Assembly (NCBI GenBank): GCA_902729315.2
Contig: LR746265.1
Coordinates: forward strand, 4,816,892 to 4,880,891
DNA from: Spirodela intermedia
Lineage: Eukaryota; Streptophyta; Magnoliopsida; Alismatales; Araceae
Direction: 5' to 3'
Length of the DNA: 64,000 nucleotides
This document shows positions 55,771 to 64,000 of this stretch, in pieces. Within the stretch, counting starts at the first letter, position 1; every line of letters begins with the position of its first letter. The position numbers and the translations under genes were made by a program. The notes beneath the pieces were generated by a model. That model made no database searches and was not told the DNA's origin. It saw only the letters and a program-made list of their open reading frames with translations.

Positions 55771-56182
55771 AAACATATTAACTGTGTTTCCTTTCGGACT
55801 ACCCCTCAAGCAGACTATTAGAGAGAGAAACAGAGGCATTTAACGAGAGCACCAAGCCCATGTCCTCATTCCAGAAACGGATAAGTTTCAGAGCTTAGGG
55901 CAGGTGAGGAGGATGGCGACGAGAGGAAAAAGGGCAGAGATATTAAACGTACAACGCGATTGACATGCCCTGGTTGGCTCTCCAGTTCGGGAAGTGCAGC
56001 AGTAGCCACCAAAGAGTGAAAGGCTAGGTGAGATTAGGACCCCTATGTTTTCTCTCTCTTCTTTCTTACTCCCTTCGCGGGAAGGCATCGACTCGCTCTT
56101 CTTTAATGACGCCAAGGAAGGGAACGGACCGGACCACTTAAAATGTCACAGGAGATCGGGCAAGACGCCTTGTAACCGACGG
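55771..56182. other. Spacer upstream of the bHLH remnant
   Basis: About 0.4 kb with no recognised gene. It may include bHLH promoter or intron sequence on the minus strand. Confidence 0.35.
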
Positions 56183-56708
56183 AATATCCTTTGGGACAAG
56201 GAGGTGCACATGCACCCGTCACCAGGGACAAGATGAATAGAGAGAGAGGAAGGGGAGAGAGAGAGAGAGAGAGAGGGAGGGAGGATTATTTGGTGAGAAG
56301 GCGGAGGAGAGACGGTGGAGAAGTCTTTTTCAGAGGGTAGTAAGAAATGGAAACTGCGAGAAGAAATGGGGAATGCAGGATCGCCACCTCGATGTTATGA
56401 CGAGTGGCGTGTGGTTAGTTATGCCCGAAGAACAACTTGGGAGGTAACAGGGGGGGGTGACTTTGGACAGGTGCCTGTGGTCCGGGGATTAGGGTTTGGA
56501 TTGTGGGAGGAAACTGGTCGGCAGCCGCGCGTAACTATTTCCAAAAGCGGACAGAGAAGCGGGGACCTCCCCTTGTTCATTGCTTCATGCTCACGTCCCT
56601 CGTCTCCTTCTAATGCGGAAGAAGACATATATCGACCTTGTAAATCGACGGAGTAACAGTAATATACACACATACAGAGAACGAGCGAACGTGCGCGAGC
56701 GCGCGCGG

Positions 56709-56741
<33 letters not shown>

Positions 56742-57006
56742 GATTTGACATTCATAGAGCTATGGCGGCAGGAGAAGGATAAGGAATCTCATCTGCAATT
56801 TAGATCTGCTTAAGCGAAGAAGTCTAGAAGCAGGAAGCATACGCAGCTACAAAGAGAAAACCAATGCAGAGAGAAATCAAGGATTTGAGGAAAATGGCTG
56901 TACCATTTCTTGCCGGGGCGGTTGGACAAGAGAATCCATTGGTAAAGATTTAATTTTTCCAAACAACTTATAATCTAATGGTTGCAGAATGTGGAGACGG
57001 TATGAA
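56183..57006. repeat. Segmental duplication, right copy
   Basis: Homologous to 52768-53119. The first block (TATCCTTTGGGACAAGGAGG at about 56186 to the GA tract at 56240) and the second block (56741-57006) are separated here by about 500 bp of unique DNA bounded by GA tracts at 56240-56275 and 56710-56739. It lies on the 5' side of the minus-strand bHLH gene, so it could be upstream regulatory or leader DNA. Confidence 0.88.
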
Positions 57007-57355
57007 TTGTACATCGGGTCAGACTAGATGAGAAAAATACTGGCCTTCTGCCGTTTTGGGCTCTCTTTATTTTCATTTTAATGCTTTTTTAAAATGTCAA
57101 TGTTACAGTGGGGTTTACAGATAGTTAAAAACAATGGGAAATGAATATAATTCTAATCTCTCTCTCGCTCTGTCGCTGCTTGGTGACTGATTCCCGCATA
57201 GTGAAAAATGTGCATTCAGGCTACGACGACAGAGATCTTCGGCTTCATCGCATACACCGCGTCCCGACAGCAAGAATATAACATGATTTAATTGCGGACT
57301 TGTTTCCCATTTTCCCTTTCCCGGATGACTATCTCTCTCTCACTCTCTCTCTCTC

Positions 57356-57397
<42 letters not shown>

Positions 57398-58194
57398 TCC
57401 CTCTCAACAGACAAAAGTCATGTGCCAGCGTAAGACAAGGGGATGGAGAAACCAAGGTATTCTCTCGTACGGGTGTTGAGGACGCGGGCAATGTTGCCTT
57501 AGAACGAGGGAATCGTTTGGTCTCAGCAGCCGTTCGAACTGCGTCCACAGAAAAGTGTGGCTGAAGGCTTTCCACGGGCAACACGACGATGTGGAAGCCG
57601 AGATGGATAGTATCGCTAGTTGACCTTGACCTTAGTCAATAAACCAGGTCGAAAATTTACTCGACAAACTCAGTTAACGTAAGGTACATTTTATCTCTTG
57701 TGCACAATTTTTAAAAAAAATGGACTTATGCCTTTAAAAATACCTTGAAAGCCTTCCGCACCAACACTCCGTCGTGCTTACTACGGCTTCTGCAGATTCA
57801 CAACAGTTTACTTGTCTTTAACCAGCATTTAAGTATATTGAATATGTGGTCACATAAGAAAGTAATTATATTCTGAAATATTATTTATAATAAACTAATT
57901 AATTCAAATTAGATGCGGTAGATTAGGCGGCAAGTGAAAATCCAAGTCAACTGAGAAATCATCATACATGGTCAACATGTCTCCTGCGATTAGGCTGTCA
58001 GTCGTTGCTCCCATGCCCATCCGCCCGTTCACGTCATCTGAGTCATGTGGGCTATGGATGCTGTGCGCCTACAGTTAAGCTGGCCAAATATGGGCTAATG
58101 CTGCTACTACCAAAAAAAATAGGGATTTCTAAATTATTTTATAGTGAGCAAATCGAGCAGAAACAAGAACAACCCCAAAAGTTCAGTTGGCTGG
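57007..58194. other. Spacer between the right duplicate and the COMT pseudogene
   Basis: AT-rich with a long (CT)n tract at 57331-57405. No gene is recognised. Confidence 0.4.
57331..57405. repeat. Long interrupted (CT)n tract
   Basis: About 75 bases of CT repeats with a few interruptions (CACT, CCTACT), the longest pyrimidine dinucleotide region in the window. Confidence 0.95.
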
Positions 58195-60035
58195 CGGGGC
58201 CGATGGGAGTATCAGCCACATAAGCATTGCTTCACTTGGTGAATCCCATGTCCAGATGCTGAAGATGGTGCTCACCTTAGGGAACCTCGAAAACCCCGCA
58301 CTCTTCACTAGTGACTCAAAGTCCTTCTCAGTCCTCTCTTTGCTGCGGAGGGTTGCAGGTAAGCATTGTCAGGTCAATGTGGAATAAGGATTGTGCTTCC
58401 CTAGTCATATCCAGTGTTTCCGGGAGAATGCTCTCCATCACAATGACAGTCCCTTACTCCGACAGCGGCTTCAAGTAGTTCTTCAAAACCTTGAGGTAGT
58501 GTTCGTTGCTCTAGTCGTGAAGAATCCACTGAAATCTAGTTCCAAGAGAATGTGATTAATCGAGAAAAAGTTAGAGGAGATAGGCTGTAGGAAAAATATG
58601 TAAGCACATGATCACAATAACAATGAAAATTCAATTTCTGAATATCAATAAGAGTAAATAATTGAAGAAAAATTACCAAGTTATGTGAAATTCTAATAAG
58701 AACAAGTCTTCCATCAAAATACCTCTGATCCACATCTCAATGTCCTTGAGACATCTCACATATTATTAGGCAAACAATTAACTTTTCTCTTTATAAAAAC
58801 TTCACCTACAATAGAAAAATGAAGAGAAAATAAAAAAGAGAGAGAGATTTGATGGAGAGTCAAGAGAATCAAAAGAGAGCAGAAATCTCAAGAAGAATAA
58901 AGTATTCTTCATTTGTCATAATCCAAAAAAGAAGAATAAGTGTCTTATTCATAGAAAAGGAGAAAAGATAGCTACCCTCACAAAAAGGGGCATCCACAAC
59001 CTCTGTGGGTAGGCTCACATATTTGGGAGTTAGTGGTTTTAACCACCCTCGTTTCCTGTGAATTCCCTACACGACCCCCAAACAGATCAATAAGGATGGG
59101 TTATCACCATCAACCTCTCCCTACACGTCCGAACAGGTTAGATGAAATGAGACTCCCTACATGTCTTCTGAATGGGTTAGACGTGATGAGACTCCTCACA
59201 CATCCCCCCAAAAAAGTCAAATGTCATGGGCTGACATTGCTTACATAGGGAAGACATGAACAAGAAAAATCGATGGAAGAGTCAATTTCCTTCATGAAGA
59301 TGGCATTTCCATTGGGAACGCTCTCGAACATATTCCACCAACATGCTCAATGCTTGAGCATTGAAAAGAACAAATCCTTCCATTAATGTTGACCCATTGT
59401 TCCTCCATCGTCGCTAGAAATTAGTGAATGTGTATAGGTTGAGGAATAGGGGATGCTGGTCTATGTCGTATAGGGGAAGGAGGGCACCTTGGCAATGATG
59501 TGGGGGAGATAAAAGTTGATACCCTCGATGGATGGATACTTGGAGATGATCATGTTGAGTGTTGCACCGACCCCACTGGCCACATCCATTGGAACACCGA
59601 GACAGTTGAGCCCACGGTAGATCCTCAACATCTTATTCATAGTTATGGTGGAGTGGTTGGTCATGCTGACATTAAACACCTTGTTGAACTTGGGGTTGAT
59701 CCCCTAGTACTCGAACATTGTCATTCCTCAAGCCTTGTAGAAGGGGATTCGCCCTTGCAGAATCAAGTCCTCAAAGTAATGCTAGCTCTCCATAAATACC
59801 TTGTCTTGGGTCATCAACAGCAGGGCCACCAAGGAGACACCATCCTCTTTTAGTATGAGGAATCTTCAAATAGGGTGCCGGAACCCCCCCGACTAATGAT
59901 CCGAGAAGGTTCAGCTCAATCACTGTCTTGACTGTCATTGGGAGAATGGAGACAATGGCCTAGTCCATGGCATAGTTGCAGGCCTTCTGCTCCTCTGACA
60001 AGGTCATCTTCACCTCATCAGGGACAGGTCCTATG
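58195..60035 (-). pseudogene. Caffeate/flavonoid O-methyltransferase (COMT-like) pseudogene
   Basis: Blocks in COMT order on the minus strand. 60020-59890: SEEQKACNYAMD and ILPMTVKTVIELNLL (N-terminal dimerisation region). 59850-59465: [58 protein letters not shown] (SAM-binding region) and [11 protein letters not shown]. 58535-58400: WILHD-stop-SNEHYLKVLKN and VIVMESILPE (the catalytic His region, WILHDW in intact enzymes, has lost its Trp to a stop). 58380-58250: KERTEKDFESLVKSAGFSRF and IFSIW. Frameshifts and stops separate these, the glycine-rich SAM motif is altered ([10 protein letters not shown]), and part of the N-terminal domain is missing. The 58540-59460 gap is probably an old intron or insertion. 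Such enzymes methylate lignin or phenolic precursors; this copy cannot. Confidence 0.82.
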
Positions 60036-60245
60036 GGTGATGGACAAGAACTCCAAGCTCCAATAAGTTGTAGGAGAATGAGGGATTGGAGCCTTTGAGG
60101 TGTTCAATTTAGTGGGTTTTTCTACTCCCAATCTCAATCTACAAATGGCATCAAGCCAATGTCCCTACTTATGTGTGGAATCATCTTTGAAATCATAATA
60201 AAATATTTTATACGAAATCTCCTTAGGGTAAGTATCAATCTCATC

Positions 60246-60280
<35 letters not shown>

Positions 60281-63200
60281 CATATATTATTTCATGAAGT
60301 GGGGCTGATATTATTTTTTATTTTTAAATTATTCTTTTTTACATAAATATATTTGTAGTAATAATCATTAGGATATCCAAACAGCAATTTAATGTCGATT
60401 TAGTCCTCTTGACCTACATTAACTTTCCTAAGATTCCGTTCATAAATTCTACTAAATCTTTTGTGAAGAAAGAGTACATTCAAGGCTGAACTACCTACTA
60501 TACTTTACAGATTCAATAGATTCCAGATTTTCAAAATGACTTTCCACAATTTAAAACTCTAGGTGGCCAAAATCAAGAAGATCTAACTTCTCTTTTATGC
60601 ATTCTATAACTCTAGAAGACCAAATCAAAGAAACTCCCATCTTTCCTCTTTTACAATCCACAATTACAAAATGTCAAATGAGGGAAGCACCCTACTTCTA
60701 TGTTCTTAGATTATAGACCATAAATAAATTACATATATTATGAATTAATGTAAATAAATCGTAGGAGATTACCAAATAATGAATATTTATTTTGATGCTT
60801 GATCATGATCATTGTGGTGTGGAAAATCGAAGTCTTCTTTTTGTCATTGTCAAGACTCAGGAGCAGCGATGAGTGGATGTGGTGATTTCTTCCTCTTTTT
60901 CTTCTTCTAGTTCTCCTCTTTATTTCTACTTCTCTACTTTAGGGTTTTTTATCTCTTCCTCTCTCTTTTTCTTCTTGTGTGATAAAAATCATTCGTCTTT
61001 TTGATACATTAAGAACCATTCCTCACCCATCATTCTTCTTCTTCTTCTTTTTCAATGAGATTATGATGAAGACCTTTTGACTCAAATAGAGAATACCCTC
61101 TCGCTGACTTCAATAGTGAAGTTGGATCTCTCACAGCCTTGCATGAGGGGGGGGGGGGTAGAGGGAGGAAGATAACAGATCAAATCATTAAAAGACTAGG
61201 AATGAAATACACTAGTTAATCAAGATTGTCATGGTCTTAGAGTTGCCAATATGAGATGACGAATCTTCTGCTCCTTGAGGAGTTCTTTAGAGATGTTCTC
61301 CCCCCCCTCTCAAAGACTGTCTTTTCTATCTTATTGATAAGTCTTTATTATCATCAATTAATAATTAGTAAATAATATAGTTTTAGTCTTAACTCATAAT
61401 AAATAGACTTATATTTGTGTTAAAGTGTGAAAAGTGATTTTCAATTGATTAACATAAATTTTTAGGTAATTATGTAATTTTATATGAATTTATATGATTT
61501 TTATAGTCTTACTTTTGAGATAAATGAAGAAAAAGAAATAAAAATAAAAATATAGCAAAATGGGGGGACCCGCTAATTAACTAGGCCTGGAAGGGGGTCG
61601 GAAGCGCAGTGGGGGAGGAGCCGCAAGCAGGGGCTCGAGCGGCTAGGACCGATAGGGGCACATGTGCGCCATTCTCTTTCTACGTCACTGGTGGCCAATC
61701 GATTGTGTGGCAAGGAGTGGTTGTACACGCGCGAGAAAGAGACGATTGTAAATATAATATTACTATATATTCGTTAGAAACTTCGGCGCACAAGCGATGT
61801 GAGACTAAACTAGCGTCACACCTTCCCCAAAAAGGGCGGACAATCGGCACAAGTTCAAATCCTCCCAAAGCCAAAACTCATATTTTTTATCCGATTATCG
61901 CAACTTTCCTGCAGATCATCAGTGAAGGATTAAGCAACCAGAATTATTAGATCATCAGTAAAAATCTTGTCAACGCAATTCGCAGAGTATTATTACTAAA
62001 ATTGTTGAATGATTTGCGATAAAAGGATCGCGAATTCAACAAGTAAAGCATCTCCGATTGATCGACAAGCAAGTTGTCGTCGGGAAGAGGATGATTCGTT
62101 GGGAGATGAGTCGTCACCTCCTGAGAGCGTACCGGATGTGATGAAGAGGTTCCTCTTGCTGTGCAGACATGAGGATGAAGCTCTTTGACATGCGCCCCAC
62201 CTCCATCCAGCTCCTCTCCATCGGGTGACAGTCGTTAGAGAGCCGCAAAGTCATCGTTCTTCCACTCCATTGGGTGACAACCACTGGAGACGATTTGACG
62301 ACTCATTTCATTGATCTCTAGACTTCGCAAAAAGAGCTAGAGATTGCTCACATTATCTTTGTCTAAGGAGAGCCTTCAAGGCTGTGGACACTGCATGACA
62401 ATCCTCCTAAACGCTCAATATTCTGATGCATCGCCGACGCATCACCGCCACGACACTGGAACTCTGTTTTCTTGCTTTCAACTTACTTTCCACTTCATTT
62501 AGTGATAATTTGTGTGATTTAAATTTACCAAGATATACTTTATTCAATTACAATTTTTCCGACTTTTACAGATCTTAATTTACTCAATTAAATCATTTGT
62601 AATCACTTATGTAAGAATCGTCAGACGAAACTTTATTTTTGTCCAATTTGCATTCGCCGGGCGCTAACGTCATCTTGACGTCCGCACCCTTATTTCCTTT
62701 TTTCGTGAATTTGAAATATATTTAATTTCCATTTTCTAGTATAAAATTTATAAAAAATAATATTCTTTGAGGAAAATTCTAAATAATTACTTGATATTAT
62801 ATTATATCCTTGTGATCGACTTGGAAAATTATCACTATTTTTGGAAGTTTTATTGAATTATAATTGATATATTTGTTTAGAAATATTTATAAATATTCAA
62901 AATTTTGTATTTTCTAGTTTTATAAATTTTAAATTTACGTGATTTACTATACAACAACTAAGTCATGTCACTTATTGTCTCCATTTATCCTTGATGCCCC
63001 TTCCTTCTCATCATCCTTAGACCGGTTTTTAGTTCAAGTCTGATCAACATAATGATCAGATCTAATAGAACCTCTTAATATATCATGTGATCTATTGTCA
63101 TTGGGTCTTGTTGTTGTACTAGTTTGATGTTCGATCTATTTGCCGCCCTCATCTCATGCCTTGCAGGATCTTTTGTATTGGTGTCTGTGATGATGTCAAG

Positions 63201-64000
63201 CTCTAGTGTCTCATCGCCTCATGCTCTACTCGAGCTGTTTGGCTTTGTTACTAAGTTGGGCTAGTTCCTTCGACACCTCATCCCCCTTAGCCCTATTTTT
63301 GATGTCAAAGTCTCAACAATACTTTCCCCTAATTACACATGTTGTTTCTTAAGGTGAAAATTGAAAAATTGTTAGCGGATGTTGCGAGTAGGTTCACATG
63401 TGATGGTTTAGGCCGACAGTCCTACTATAGGATCACTTCTAGGTTGTGTAGGTAATAGCAGACATCCATGACCTGACTTAAGACTATTGTCTAGCACAAG
63501 TTGCCATCCACAGTAGCTTAGTTATTGTTGTGGTCTCCTCTCATTACTCTATCTTTTTTGATTGTGATACATGAAACACCAAATAAACTTGAGATGAGGT
63601 GGGGAGGTCTAAATAATGTATCATTGGTCAAAAGTATTAGAAGATTTTGAACATGCCATGAAAGTGAGGAGCAAGCTTCACATAGGTCTGTTGTGTGATT
63701 GTGGTTTGTTGGTAGAGTCGTCAACGAAGGTAAATCCATTTGCCTATTTAGAACTCAAGCTCTTATTGTTTACTATTGGTAAAATGTTTTATTTGAACTT
63801 GGGTATATTCTAAATTTTATCTAAGTTGTGCAAAAATCTCGTCATGTTCTTACTACTTTTCCTCCAGATCTCTCGACAATAGGGGTTTACTAGTGAAGCG
63901 AATCAACATGGTCATCTCGATGGAGTAGTTGAAGTTCGTATTATTTTAAAACTCTACCCACATAAGCCACATGTACCACTATTTTGGCCATTCGTTAGTG
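60036..64000. other. 4-kb AT-rich intergenic region
   Basis: Mostly AT-rich with a (CT)n(TA)n microsatellite at about 60247-60288 and a G run at 61147-61158. 61600-61680 is a short GC-rich patch. A GTTCAAATC word near 61853 matches a pol III B-box but no A-box or tRNA fold accompanies it. 63000-63800 has low-complexity, repeat-like text but no recognised element. No gene is supported. Confidence 0.45.

Noticed and set aside
56419-56751. 110-codon minus-strand frame in the right duplicate
   Set aside because: Begins in the GA tract (Ser-Leu repeats) and has no domain; absent from the left copy.
61790-61870. tRNA/SINE-like B-box word GTTCAAATC
   Set aside because: No A-box at proper spacing and no cloverleaf could be drawn by eye.
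1-64000. CRISPR arrays, bacterial operons, viral genes, rRNA
   Set aside because: None seen; sequence features are those of a plant nuclear chromosome.

Overview
The window is nuclear DNA of a flowering plant. It has spliced genes with GT-AG introns, plastid-targeted proteins, long intronless pentatricopeptide repeat (PPR) genes, plant-only families (NHL/LEA_2, ZAT zinc fingers, ESV1, HCF244, DMR6-like oxygenase, COMT) and a Ty1/copia relic. GC-rich intronless coding regions sit in AT-rich introns and intergenic DNA, and (CT/GA)n microsatellites are very common. This suggests a monocot outside the grasses or an early-diverging angiosperm, but the species cannot be fixed from the sequence.

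Layout. 0.3-10 kb: a P-class PPR gene (+), a two-finger C2H2 repressor (-), an E-class PPR gene (+) divergent from it, and a two-exon DUF7796-type membrane protein gene (-). 10.3-27.1 kb: the 11-exon starch-granule protein gene ESV1 (-) head to head with the 8-exon photosystem II assembly/psbA translation gene HCF244 (+); they share a 1.5-kb intergenic promoter region. 27.7-31.1 kb: a six-exon histidine-phosphatase gene (+) facing a small single-exon, probably plastid protein gene (-). 32-37 kb: two NDR1/HIN1-like (NHL) genes separated by a decayed serine palmitoyltransferase LCB1 copy. 37.6-41.4 kb: the At1g02060-type PPR gene (+) and a Nudix-like membrane protein gene (-). 43.8-45.5 kb: a broken DMR6-like 2-oxoglutarate oxygenase. 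49.4-50.7 kb: vacuolar zinc transporter MTP1 (+), probably with a 5'-UTR intron. 51.8-60 kb: a decayed zone with a copia fragment, a FAMA-like bHLH gene with two in-frame TAG codons upstream of its usable start, a duplicated 250-350-bp segment on both sides of it, and a minus-strand COMT pseudogene. 60-64 kb is AT-rich with nothing recognisable.

Functionally, several intact genes point to the chloroplast: ESV1 (starch), HCF244 (D1 synthesis), the organellar PPR proteins and the small putative plastid protein. The rest are regulatory, membrane or metal-homeostasis genes. The degenerate genes (LCB1, DMR6-like, COMT, bHLH remnant) are single relics of larger families. All exon limits were set by eye from splice signals, reading phase and remembered family conservation. 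No database search was run, and I found no clearly new biological system; the best leads are listed in the findings.
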